A stretch of 64,000 nucleotides of DNA from Pirellulales bacterium (GTDB lineage: Bacteria > Planctomycetota > Planctomycetia > Pirellulales > JAEUIK01): contig JAHBXR010000010.1 of the NCBI GenBank assembly GCA_019636335.1, positions 1 to 64,000 of the forward strand. Reading direction: 5' to 3'. Positions 38,333 through 46,498 of the stretch are shown one piece after another. Both the position numbers and the translations under genes were made by a program. Positions within the stretch are counted from its first letter, which is position 1. Every line of letters starts with the position of its first letter. The notes beneath the pieces were generated by a model. It was not told the origin of the DNA, ran no database searches, and was given only the letters and a program-made list of their open reading frames with translations.

Positions 38333-39736
38333 CTACCCCGGCGGCACTTCCGAGCGAAATTCTTCAAACTTGCCGCGCGGGCTGCGGGGAATATCGTCCA
38401 CGTAGTTGAACAGGATCTCGAACGGATGACCTAATCCCTGCTGCACGTAACTGCGCAGCGTGTTTTCCTCCTCGTCGGTCAGGGGCCGGATGACGACGAG
38501 CCGCGCCTCGAGCGTTTCGAGCGACTTCTGCACCAGTTGGAACTTCGTGACCGGGGGCACCTCGTTGAACACGGCCGCGATGTCGCGGGCGTCGATCATC
38601 GGCCAGCGCGTCTCGCCCGTCGGCAGCGTGAACATATTGCGCTGGCGGCCGAGTACCCGCTTCAAAACCGGCAGGCCGCGCCCGCACGGACATGGCTCTC
38701 CCACCTCGGCATAGTCGCCGATGTCGTACCGCACGAGCGGCATGGCGAAGTTGTTCAGGCTCGTGACGACGACGCGCCCCACGTCGCCCGGCTGGCACGG
38801 GCGTCCCTCGTCGTCGAGCACCTCGAGCAACACGTTCTCCGACTGGACGTGATAGTGCTCGTGCTCGGGACACTGCAGCGCGAGATAGCCGAACTCCTCC
38901 GAGCTGTAGGCGTCGACGACCGGCACGCCCCACACTTCGCGGCAGATCTCGCGCACCTGCGGCTCGACGACTTCACCAAACGTGCGCACTTCGCGCAACT
39001 TCGGCAGCTTCAGGCCATGCTTGTCGCAGTAGCGTGCCAGCGCCACGATCGCCGACGGATAGCTTAGAAAATACTCGGGGTCGTGCCGAGCCAGCCATTC
39101 GGCCTGTTCCTGAGTCGTGGTGTGGATCGTGAGGATCGCACAGGGGCCAGTCGCGATGTTGCGCGTCGAGGTCCCCCAGTTGTGCGTCTGCGCACCGGCC
39201 GGTGGTCGCGCCGCCTCTTGCTCCATGAAGCGGACGACGGCCAGCTTGCCGCGAAAATCGCGGCGGTGCCAAAGATGATCGCGCAGGGTGAAGACGCGCC
39301 AGGCGAAGCCCGTAATGGCCGTCCCCAGCACGCGCACCGGCTCGCCCGTCGAGCCCCCCGTCACCCGCACCGAGGTCCGCCCATGATCGCGCGGGATCGC
39401 CGTGCTGACCAGCGACTCGCCCCCGGCCTGCAGCTCGCGGCGCACGAGGATCGGCAGTCGTAGCCACGCCTCGGGATCCTCCAGATCCGCCACCCGCAGG
39501 CCGGCCGAGTCGAATCGCTCGTGGTAGAAGGGGACCGTGCGGTAGGCATGCTCCAACTCGCGCCGCAGTTGCTTCCATTGATGCGCGCGAAGCTGCTCGG
39601 GCGACCACCACTGCGTCTGCTCGAGCTGAAACAACAGCGCGAACAGCACCGAGGCATTCGGCTCGGGCACGGCGGGCCACTCGACGCCGCTGATGGCCGA
39701 CGTGAGATCGAACGGTGGATACGATGATGCCGACAT
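38333..39736 (-). CDS. Phenylacetate-CoA ligase-like adenylate-forming enzyme (PaaK/CapK family)
   Basis: 467 residues. Resembles the PaaK/CapK branch of AMP-forming enzymes. The P-loop-like segment is RVTGGSTGEPVRVLG. The adenylation motifs are VVDAYSSEEFGYLALQCPEH, VRYDIGDYAE and GLPVLKRVLGRQRNMFTLP. The C-terminal part LEARLVVIRPLTDEEENTL ends in the Lys-containing GKFEEFRSE tail. Members activate phenylacetate or unknown acids, often in polysaccharide or natural-product loci. No phenylacetate degradation genes are nearby, so the substrate is open. ATG at 39736 is preferred over a TTG 27 nt upstream. Confidence 0.88.
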   Translation of the reverse strand: MSASSYPPFDLTSAISGVEWPAVPEPNASVLFALLFQLEQTQWWSPEQLRAHQWKQLRRELEHAYRTVPFYHERFDSAGLRVADLEDPEAWLRLPILVRRELQAGGESLVSTAIPRDHGRTSVRVTGGSTGEPVRVLGTAITGFAWRVFTLRDHLWHRRDFRGKLAVVRFMEQEAARPPAGAQTHNWGTSTRNIATGPCAILTIHTTTQEQAEWLARHDPEYFLSYPSAIVALARYCDKHGLKLPKLREVRTFGEVVEPQVREICREVWGVPVVDAYSSEEFGYLALQCPEHEHYHVQSENVLLEVLDDEGRPCQPGDVGRVVVTSLNNFAMPLVRYDIGDYAEVGEPCPCGRGLPVLKRVLGRQRNMFTLPTGETRWPMIDARDIAAVFNEVPPVTKFQLVQKSLETLEARLVVIRPLTDEEENTLRSYVQQGLGHPFEILFNYVDDIPRSPRGKFEEFRSEVPPG

Positions 39737-39890
39737 GCGACGCGTCGCCCCCAGGTTGCTCAAGGAAGAGACGACTATCTTAGTGGCGCCAAGGGGGCGT
39801 GATAAGCCGGTCGAGCTGCGCGAGCAGGCGGTTTACACAACCAGAGTCGAGTCGAACTGGCTACCGACCACGAACCACTGCCCCACTCCG

Positions 39891-40109
39891 TCACTCCGGC
39901 TTGGGCGCCTCTTCTGCCGCCTGAAAGCCGCAACTGTTGTGCGTACCGTCGCAGAAGGGCTTGCGCGACGATTGACCGCAGCGGCAAAGCGCGACGGCCG
40001 GCTTGTCGGGATTGATCGGAAACGCATTGCCGTGTTGATCGACGATCGTCACGGGCCCCTCGACCAGCAGGGGACCATTCGGCCGGCAGCGGATGCGAAC
40101 TTCAGACAT
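39891..40109 (-). CDS. CDGSH iron-sulfur domain protein
   Basis: 72 residues. A single CDGSH motif, CRCGQSSRKPFCDGTH, gives the three Cys and one His that hold a [2Fe-2S] cluster. It is preceded by a short beta domain (RCRPNGPLLVEGPVTIVDQ), the usual layout in small bacterial CDGSH proteins. The ATG is preceded by GGAGGAA at ideal spacing, which rules out the longer upstream frame. It is probably a redox or cluster-handling protein of the cytosol. It lies alone between the PaaK-like gene and the anti-sigma gene, all on the same strand. Confidence 0.92.
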   Translation of the reverse strand: MSEVRIRCRPNGPLLVEGPVTIVDQHGNAFPINPDKPAVALCRCGQSSRKPFCDGTHNSCGFQAAEEAPKPE

Positions 40110-40221
40110 GATCTGGCTTCCTCCGTGTGGGGGTGGCTGGCGCGCGACATCCGCGCCACGGGGAAGTGTAACGCTCGAAGTCCGCTTTGTCAGCTTCGAG
40201 CATGAGAAGCGGGCACGCGCC

Positions 40222-41523
40222 TCAATCGACCCCTTCGGTCGATTGCGTGGAAGCCGGTTCTTCGTCGGCCACCACTCGCAGCACGAAGACCGCACGAATT
40301 CTCGCCGGCGACGCGGCGTCACGGGTAGGAGCCGACTCCGCTTCGGTGGCGGCTGCACCCGCGGCTGCTTCCCTTACCGTATCGATACGACGAGCGGTGG
40401 AACTCGCCGAGGCTTGCACCTGGCGGGTCTCGCTCTGAGCCGTCGTGCCGGCGAGCACCTGAGCGACTTCGTGGCGGAGCTCGCCTTCGAGTTCATCCGC
40501 GGCCACCGAGGTCTGTTCGGTGGCGGGAATGCGGCGGAATTCCATTCGCCACGTCTCCTGGACCCCCTCTCCCTTGGCCGGCTCGACAACCAGGGCCGGA
40601 AAATCGGCGTTCTTGGCATCGATCGAGGCAAGCACCGCTTCGAGTTGCGCGCTCGTCGCCTCGACATAGTACATCTCGCGGCCACTGGATTTCGCCTCGC
40701 CGGCAGAGGGGGGGGCGGCGTCCGCGGTTGTTTCTTCGCGTACGGCAGCTTCGCTTGCCCCGGCCCCCCTGGCACCAGGTGCGGCGCCGGCCACCTCGAT
40801 CTCGGCCGCGCCGAGCAACTGTTGAAACTCACTCCGCGCCAGGGCCGACTGCGTGATCTGCAAATCGACGATCAACACGTCCTCGGCCGCGCCATATTCG
40901 TCGGCAGCCTCGGGCGCGGCAGGAGGGGGACTGGCCGCCTTGTTCGCCTCGGGCGCGGCACTGCGGAAGGCGGGCACGGAACGACCCTCGACAGTCATCG
41001 TGGGTGCGGGGGCACTCTTCGGCACCGCCGTTATCTCGGGCCGCCGTTCGGCAAGTTGCTCGGTCGGCGCGGTCGCAGGCGCCGTGGCCAAACTTTCTTC
41101 TGAGTTGCGCACGGCAACGCTCGCCGATTGATCCTGTTGCGACGGCATCAACACCGCGATCATCAAGGCAGCCGCCACGGCGAAGCCCGCGTAGACCAGG
41201 GGACGCAACCAGCGGTGTCCCATCGATATAGCCTCCGGACCCGTTGGCTCTGAACGCGTCACCGTGGCACGAGTCGCCGCGGCCGCAGGCATGCCGAGCA
41301 CCATCTCGCGCTCTGCACGCTGCAACACAAGCTGACTGAAATCGGCCGGCAGCGTCATGCGCGGCAAGCCCTGCAGCCTCGACCGCAACGCCCGCAGCTC
41401 TTCGAGCACCTGCCGGCTCTCGGCGCTCTCGGCCAGCAATTGCTCGGCGCGTGCCTTTTCTTCGGCCGACAATTCGCCGTCGAGGTAGGCGCCGATCAGT
41501 TCATCGCGGGATAGTTCGGTCAT
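40222..41523 (-). CDS. Membrane anti-sigma factor-like protein
   Basis: 433 residues. The N-terminal 75 residues (LSRDELIGAYLDGELSAEEK, SRQVLEELRALRSRLQGLPR) match the sigma-binding helices of anti-sigma factors, but the zinc His-Cys-Cys set of the ZAS fold is absent. A membrane segment (LVYAGFAVAAALMIAVLM, about 105-125) leads to an Ala/Pro/Glu-rich extracytoplasmic region of about 300 residues, which contains a structured part (FQQLLGAAEIEV, YYVEATSAQLEAVLASIDAK). It follows the ECF sigma gene, with an inverted-repeat hairpin between them. The ATG at 41523 is chosen; one at 41562 would translate the repeat. Confidence 0.85.
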   Translation of the reverse strand: MTELSRDELIGAYLDGELSAEEKARAEQLLAESAESRQVLEELRALRSRLQGLPRMTLPADFSQLVLQRAEREMVLGMPAAAATRATVTRSEPTGPEAISMGHRWLRPLVYAGFAVAAALMIAVLMPSQQDQSASVAVRNSEESLATAPATAPTEQLAERRPEITAVPKSAPAPTMTVEGRSVPAFRSAAPEANKAASPPPAAPEAADEYGAAEDVLIVDLQITQSALARSEFQQLLGAAEIEVAGAAPGARGAGASEAAVREETTADAAPPSAGEAKSSGREMYYVEATSAQLEAVLASIDAKNADFPALVVEPAKGEGVQETWRMEFRRIPATEQTSVAADELEGELRHEVAQVLAGTTAQSETRQVQASASSTARRIDTVREAAAGAAATEAESAPTRDAASPARIRAVFVLRVVADEEPASTQSTEGVD

Positions 41524-41532
41524 GGTCAGATG

Positions 41533-41555
41533 TGTCAGGTACTCCGTACCTGACA
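41533..41555. repeat. 10-bp perfect inverted repeat between sigma and anti-sigma genes
   Basis: TGTCAGGTAC, 3-nt loop TCC, GTACCTGACA. Any transcript through here would form a 10-bp hairpin 9 nt before the anti-sigma ATG. It is one of a family of related units in the same gap. Confidence 0.85.
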
Positions 41556-41590
41556 AATACATGGTTATTCGGTATCAGCAGATGTAGGCT

Positions 41591-41605
41591 AGGTACCCCG
41601 TACCT
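41591..41605. repeat. Second AGGTAC-CCC-GTACCT hairpin, related to the first
   Basis: A 6-bp perfect inverted repeat, followed like the first copy by GACAAA. A third partial copy, CCTGACAAAG, lies at 41630-41639. The three share GTACCTGACAAA or part of it, so this looks like a small repeat array. Confidence 0.7.
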
Positions 41606-41650
41606 GACAAAGTTCAGGTTGCTCGTCCGCCTGACAAAGCTCAGGCCATG

Positions 41651-42328
41651 TCAAGGATCGTCCTGCAAAACCGCTTTCAATTGATCTCGTAACTGCGAAC
41701 GTGCCCGGTGCAGCCGGCTGCGGACCGTGCCGACCGGCAGATCGAGCATTTCTGAAATGGCGTCGTAGTCGAAGCCGTCGATCTCGCGCAGCACGATCAC
41801 CGCACGATGCTCTTCGCTCAACAACGACAAGGCCTGCTGTACTTGTACGGCGCGTTCTTGCTGCTCGATGCCGCTCGACGGATCGGGCCCAGCAGAGACC
41901 GGTTCATCTCCCGTCTCCTCGCGGGCACGGTCGATCGAGGCCACCGGCTTCTGCCGTCGTCGTCGACTGACCGCCAGATTGAAGGCGATGCGGTACAACC
42001 AGGTGTAAAACTGGCTCGCCCGCTGGAAGGTCTCGAGCTTGACAAAGGCCTGCACGAACGCGTCCTGGACGACGTCGTACGCTTCGTCGGTCGAGCCGAC
42101 CACGCGGACCATCGTGTTGTAGAGCCGATCCTGGTAGCGCGTGACCAGTTCGCCAAAGGCTGGGGACTTCCCCGCCAGGGCCGCGGCGATCAATTCTGCA
42201 TCGTCTACCAAGGATAGGTCCGCCGTATTGGACGACCGGTGGCCAAAATAAGTTCCCCGCAAATCGTAGCGGAGTGCCAAAAAACCGCCGGCGACCGCCA
42301 AGGGGTTGTCGAATCTCGACTTACGCAT
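41651..42328 (-). CDS. ECF-type RNA polymerase sigma factor
   Basis: Region 2 is seen in FGELVTRYQDRLYNTMVRVV and FVKLETFQRASQFYTWLYRI. Region 4 helix-turn-helix is LSLLSEEHRAVIVLREIDGF followed by YDAISEMLDLPVGTVRSRLHRARSQL. The length is about 200-225 residues depending on start: ATG at 42328 is used here, but the conserved part begins near LVDDAELIAAALAG and a TTG at 42262 is also plausible. The anti-sigma gene follows 127 nt downstream. A Tat-exported amidohydrolase gene is divergent. The target promoters are unknown. Confidence 0.93.
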   Translation of the reverse strand: MRKSRFDNPLAVAGGFLALRYDLRGTYFGHRSSNTADLSLVDDAELIAAALAGKSPAFGELVTRYQDRLYNTMVRVVGSTDEAYDVVQDAFVQAFVKLETFQRASQFYTWLYRIAFNLAVSRRRRQKPVASIDRAREETGDEPVSAGPDPSSGIEQQERAVQVQQALSLLSEEHRAVIVLREIDGFDYDAISEMLDLPVGTVRSRLHRARSQLRDQLKAVLQDDP

Positions 42329-42459
42329 GCCCGCCAGGGCCGGAATCGCGTGGAATCGGCCCTCGGCTGCGACTATCATGCCCGGCAGTCAAACTTTTCG
42401 TCAACACGACACCGAGAACCGCCGGATCTCCGAGCGGGCTTCGCAAGAGTAGCACAGCC

Positions 42460-43464
42460 ATGAGTGACGACAACCGCACGCTCGACACGACGAATGTCGC
42501 CGGCCCCTTCTCGCGACGCGAGCTGCTGCGGCATGCCGCCACGGCAACCGCCGTGGGCGCCCTCTGGCAAACCGCTCCGGGAACGAGCAACGCGACCGAG
42601 CCCGCCGCGCAGGAGAAGGAAAAACCGCTCGACGGCTGGATCGATGCCCACGTCCACGTCTGGACCGTCAACACGCACGACTATCCGCTGGCCGCCGGAT
42701 TCCGCCGCGAGGAAATGCGTCCTCCCAGCTTCGAGCCGATCAGGCTGCTCGAGTTGGCCCGACCCTGCGGCGTCGCGCGGATCGTGCTGATCCAGATGAG
42801 CTTCTACGGCTTCGACAACTCCTTCATGCTCGACACGATCGCTAAGTATCCGGGCGTCTTCTCGGGCGTGGCGGTCATCGACGATCGCCTGGTGGCGAAA
42901 CCGGCCGCCGAGATGCAGCGTCTGGCGAAGCTCGGCGTGCGCGGCTTTCGCATCTACCCGCGCAACGTCGAGGTCGATCGCTGGCTCGACGACGCGGGAC
43001 TACGGCAAATGTGGGCCTACGGCGGCGAAGCGGGACTCGCCATGTGTACGCTCATCAACCCCGAGGCGCTGCCCGCGGTCGATCGCATGTGCGAGCAATA
43101 CCCGGCCACGCCGGTCGTGATCGACCACTTCGCCCGCGTGGGCATCGAGGGCGAGATTCGCGAGACGGATCTCGCCATGCTCTGCAAGCTGGCGCGGCAC
43201 AAGAATACCTCGGTCAAGCTCTCGGCGTTCTATGCCCTGGGGAAGAAAACGCCCCCTTACCTGGACCTCGTGCCGATGATCCGCCGCGTGGTCGAGGCCT
43301 ACGGACCGGAACGCACCATGTGGGCCACCGACTGTCCCTTCCAGGTGGTCGACCACACCTACAGCCAGTCGATCGAACTGATCCGCGACCGCTGCGATTT
43401 CCTGAGCGCAAGCGACCGGGAGTCGATCCTCCGCGGCACGGCCCAGCGGCACTTTTTCTCGTAA
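42460..43464 (+). CDS. Tat-exported amidohydrolase (amidohydrolase family 2)
   Basis: 334 residues with a twin-arginine signal (FSRRELLRHAATATAVGALW), so it is exported folded. A TIM-barrel hydrolase with first-strand metal motif GWIDAHVHVW, His in PVVIDHFARV and the C-terminal Asp in WATDCPFQVVDHTYSQSIEL. This fits family 2 amidohydrolases (ACMSD-like decarboxylases and related lactonases), which planctomycetes encode in many copies. The ATG at 42460 lies just upstream of the Tat motif; earlier in-frame codons overlap the sigma promoter region. The substrate is unknown. Confidence 0.88.
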   Translation: MSDDNRTLDTTNVAGPFSRRELLRHAATATAVGALWQTAPGTSNATEPAAQEKEKPLDGWIDAHVHVWTVNTHDYPLAAGFRREEMRPPSFEPIRLLELARPCGVARIVLIQMSFYGFDNSFMLDTIAKYPGVFSGVAVIDDRLVAKPAAEMQRLAKLGVRGFRIYPRNVEVDRWLDDAGLRQMWAYGGEAGLAMCTLINPEALPAVDRMCEQYPATPVVIDHFARVGIEGEIRETDLAMLCKLARHKNTSVKLSAFYALGKKTPPYLDLVPMIRRVVEAYGPERTMWATDCPFQVVDHTYSQSIELIRDRCDFLSASDRESILRGTAQRHFFS

Positions 43465-43612
43465 ATCTCGTGCTTGGCCCGCCGTTTGTGTTGTCTCTCG
43501 GCCGATTTGCTTGCACGCCTTTTGCGGCCTGCTTCTAATGGCACGATTCTCGGACCGCCGCTTGGCGGGCCATGCTTCTTCCTGGCGCTCGTGGGGATAG
43601 GACACCATTCGC

Positions 43613-44527
43613 ATGTCGCACCGCTACGCTTCGTTGATCGTCGCCCTCGCTTTGCTCGCCACGTCGTTCTCTACCGCCGCGCAGGCCGGAGAGCTCGCCG
43701 TCGACCTTTTGGAAAATGTCGAATACGGCACCGGCGACGACGTGAAGCTCACGATGCATATCGCCAAGCCGAAGGAGACGGGCGAACCCCTTCCGGCGAT
43801 CCTCTTCATCCACGGCGGTGGCTGGCAGGCCGGCAGCAAGGACAGCTTCAAGAAGGCCATCCGCGACTTTGCTTCCGAGGGATACGTCGCCGCGACCGTC
43901 GGCTATCGCTTCGCACCCAAGTTCCGTACGCCCTGTCAGATCGAAGACTGCAAGTGCGCGGTTCGCTACCTGCGTGCTCACGCCGACGAGTTGAACATCG
44001 ATCCCACGCGCCTGGGCGCGATCGGCGCTTCGGCCGGCGCGCACCTGTCGATGCTTTTGGGCACGATGGACTCGGGAGACGGCTGCGAGGGGAATGGCGG
44101 CTGGCAGGATCAGTCGAGCAAGGTGCAGTGCGTGGTCAGCTACTTTGGCCCGGTCGATCTGACGGAAACCGAGATCGGCGACAATCCGGCACGTCAACTC
44201 ATCAACGAAAAGATGGTCCGCAGCATCCTGACGAACTTCGTCGGTGGCAAGCCCGAAGAACACAAGGACGCGCTGCGCCAGGCCTCGCCCATCACCTACA
44301 TCGGGCCGGGGGACGCGCCGATGCTCCTCTTCCAGGGAACCAAGGACGTGCTGGTGCCGTACGATCACGCCTTCAAGATGACCGAGGCCATGACGAAACA
44401 TGGCATCAAGGGTCGTGCCGAGTTGATCATGGGCGCCGGCCACGGCTGGATGGGAGACGAGATGGCCCGCACCCAAAAGTCGGCCCTCGAGTTCTTCAAC
44501 GAACATCTCAAGGGTGAAGTGAAGTAA
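43613..44527 (+). CDS. Exported alpha/beta hydrolase (carboxylesterase/lipase-like)
   Basis: 304 residues. The signal peptide is SLIVALALLATSFSTAAQAG. The HSL-type oxyanion motif is LFIHGGGWQAGS and the nucleophile serine lies in IGASAGAHLSML. The acid is in FQGTKDVLVPYDHA and the catalytic His in MGAGHGWMGDE. The family (BD-FAE/lipase) often deacetylates polysaccharides in planctomycetes; the exact ester is unknown. A strong hairpin terminator at 44600-44640 closes the unit. Confidence 0.92.
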   Translation: MSHRYASLIVALALLATSFSTAAQAGELAVDLLENVEYGTGDDVKLTMHIAKPKETGEPLPAILFIHGGGWQAGSKDSFKKAIRDFASEGYVAATVGYRFAPKFRTPCQIEDCKCAVRYLRAHADELNIDPTRLGAIGASAGAHLSMLLGTMDSGDGCEGNGGWQDQSSKVQCVVSYFGPVDLTETEIGDNPARQLINEKMVRSILTNFVGGKPEEHKDALRQASPITYIGPGDAPMLLFQGTKDVLVPYDHAFKMTEAMTKHGIKGRAELIMGAGHGWMGDEMARTQKSALEFFNEHLKGEVK

Positions 44528-44599
44528 CTCGCCCCCCAGGTTGCGGCCCAGGTGGGCGAACGCAACGACGTCGGCGATCACAACCCGTTCGTCGGGTGT

Positions 44600-44640
44600 C
44601 ATGGCCACAACGGTACTCCGTCGTGGCCATGTTTGTTTTC
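44600..44640 (+). terminator. Rho-independent terminator
   Basis: Stem CATGGCCAC (44600-44608) with GTGGCCATG (44623-44631), extended by ACGG/CCGT across one mismatch around a TACT loop, then TTTGTTTTC. It starts about 70 nt after the esterase stop codon. Confidence 0.9.
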
Positions 44641-44948
44641 AAAGCATGACACGGACCGTCCGCGGCATGGTCATGGCTCTCGAGTCGGCTCCGTGTCCTT
44701 GCCCGCCACTCGGGCAGGCCCCGAGGAATGTTGCCAGAACGCAACATACGCGAGCTTTTGCTGCGAATCTTCGACGGCCAGCGCTCGCGAATAACTGCCG
44801 TTACCCGCCAAATTGCGATACCGGTTGTCTCCGTAGGGGGGCAAAGTATGGTTGGACAGGCGGGTATCGGACGCAGGGGCAGGTTCACCTGCGCGACCCG
44901 GGTCCGAGGATTGCGCGGGGGAAGTCTTTTTTGTCCGCGGAGCAGGGC
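44641..44948. other. Intergenic region upstream of the histidine-kinase homologue
   Basis: 308 nt with no credible gene; open frames across it show no domain. It contains short hairpins (CTCGGG/CCCGAG near 44712-44730; GTTGC/GCAAC near 44738). The promoter of the downstream gene must lie here. Confidence 0.4.
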
Positions 44949-46448
44949 ATGTCGACCACATTATTCGTTGCGGAATCCATAACACCTCAGGATCAATTCG
45001 TGCCCGAGCACGTGGCTATCCTCGATGGCAACGGCCAGGTCGTGGCCTTTAACGACGCATGGCAGCGTTTTGCCGCGCAACACGGTCTGCGTTTCAACGT
45101 TGGTGAAAATTACGCGCAGGCCTGCCATGACGCCGTCGGGACGGGGGTCGAGCATGGGTCGGCCCTGGCCGCCGGCATACGCGCCGTGATCGGCGGCGAG
45201 CTGCCCGAATTCTCGGCCGTGCTGCCGGTGGGCGAATTCGACGAGCGGCAGTGGTTGCGCGTACGCGTCCACCGTGTCGATGGAGAGAACCAAGGACGAA
45301 TCGTCGTGACGCAAGCCCTGCTCGAGGCGAGCGACTACGACAACCGGTCTCACGGCGAGTCAGGACCGGCAGACGATCCTGCCACTTCCTACCATCTCGA
45401 GTTCGCCGCCAGACAAGCCGCCGAGGCCCGCGACGGCTCGTGCCACTCGCTGCTGCAGCGAGTCAGCCGCGAGTTGCGAACCCCGCTCAACGCCGTCATC
45501 GGCTTCTCGCACCTGCTGCTCAAAGAACCGCTGGGCGAGCGACAACTGCAGAAGGTGCGGTACGTTCACGAGGCCGGCCGCACGCTGCTCGAACTCGTCG
45601 ACAACATGCTCGAATACGCGAGTCTCGATCGGGGTGACTTCGAGCTGCAGGAACAAACCTTCGACGTGCGAAACCTCGTGCAGGAGGTCGTCACCACGGC
45701 GCAACCGGTCGCCCTCGAAAAACACCTGCCAATACGCTATCTCATCACGGAAGATGTCCCCACCGCGGTCGTCGGCGATCGGGAACGGCTGAGACATGTC
45801 CTCACCACTTTGGTCCATAATGCAGTCAAATTCACGCCGCGCGGGCGCGTGCTGGTCGAAGTCGCGTTCGCCGGCAGCGATGCCACCCAGCTTCGCGTGC
45901 GATTTTGCATTAGCGATACCGGCGTGGGCATCGCCCCCGAGCGGCGCAAGCTCCTCTTTGGTGAAGACCCATCGGGCACAGGCGCAGGGCTGCGCGATTT
46001 CGATGTAGCAGGAATCGGGCTGGCGCTCGCGCGGCGCCTCATCGCGAGGATGGGGGGCAAGCTCGCCCTGCGCAGCGAACCGGGCAAAGGCGCCACCTTC
46101 GAATTCGAGACCGTGTTCCAACCGGTCGCGCGCGCTGCAGAGTCTGCCTCTTCGTCCGCTACGAACCGCGAGCCGGACTCGTACGTCTGCGAGCAGGTAG
46201 GCGACTCGGCCGGCGCCGAGCATACCGGGCACCGCTTCGGTCTCGAGGATCTCGGTCAGGCCGTGCTCGACGAAAACTGGTCCACGGTCGAGCGTCTCTG
46301 CGGCGCGATCATCGATGGCGACGAGTGTCACCAGCTCGACGGAGTGTCGGTGCAGGCGTTGCGATTGACGCTGGCGGCGCGACGTCGCTCGGCGCATCGC
46401 GCCCGCGATATCTTTCGGGCACTCGCACAGGAACTAGCCAAAGCTTAA
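44949..46448 (+). CDS. Histidine kinase homologue lacking the phospho-accepting His
   Basis: 499 residues, soluble. The N-terminal PAS-like region (about 20-115; HVAILDGNGQVVAFNDAWQR) is followed by the dimerisation helix (about 165-235) and an ATPase domain (about 275-395). The ATPase motifs are N box LVHNAVKFTPRG, G1 ISDTGVGIAP and G2 GIGLALARRLIARMGGKLAL. The H box reads VSRELRTPLNAVIGF: the invariant His is Arg174, a one-base change (CGC for CAC). ATP binding therefore looks intact but autophosphorylation on the usual residue is impossible. A C-terminal helical extension (about 420-499) has no domain match. GGAG lies 6 nt before the ATG. No response regulator is adjacent. Confidence 0.88.
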   Translation: MSTTLFVAESITPQDQFVPEHVAILDGNGQVVAFNDAWQRFAAQHGLRFNVGENYAQACHDAVGTGVEHGSALAAGIRAVIGGELPEFSAVLPVGEFDERQWLRVRVHRVDGENQGRIVVTQALLEASDYDNRSHGESGPADDPATSYHLEFAARQAAEARDGSCHSLLQRVSRELRTPLNAVIGFSHLLLKEPLGERQLQKVRYVHEAGRTLLELVDNMLEYASLDRGDFELQEQTFDVRNLVQEVVTTAQPVALEKHLPIRYLITEDVPTAVVGDRERLRHVLTTLVHNAVKFTPRGRVLVEVAFAGSDATQLRVRFCISDTGVGIAPERRKLLFGEDPSGTGAGLRDFDVAGIGLALARRLIARMGGKLALRSEPGKGATFEFETVFQPVARAAESASSSATNREPDSYVCEQVGDSAGAEHTGHRFGLEDLGQAVLDENWSTVERLCGAIIDGDECHQLDGVSVQALRLTLAARRRSAHRARDIFRALAQELAKA

Positions 46449-46498
46449 GCGACGGTCGGCGATCGGACACGCGTCTCACCGAGAGAGTGAGAGACTGC

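Noticed and set aside
41524-41562. Upstream ATG for the anti-sigma gene giving MYLSGTEYLTHL
   Set aside because: These codons are the inverted repeat itself; the conserved sigma-binding helices start after the next ATG at 41523.
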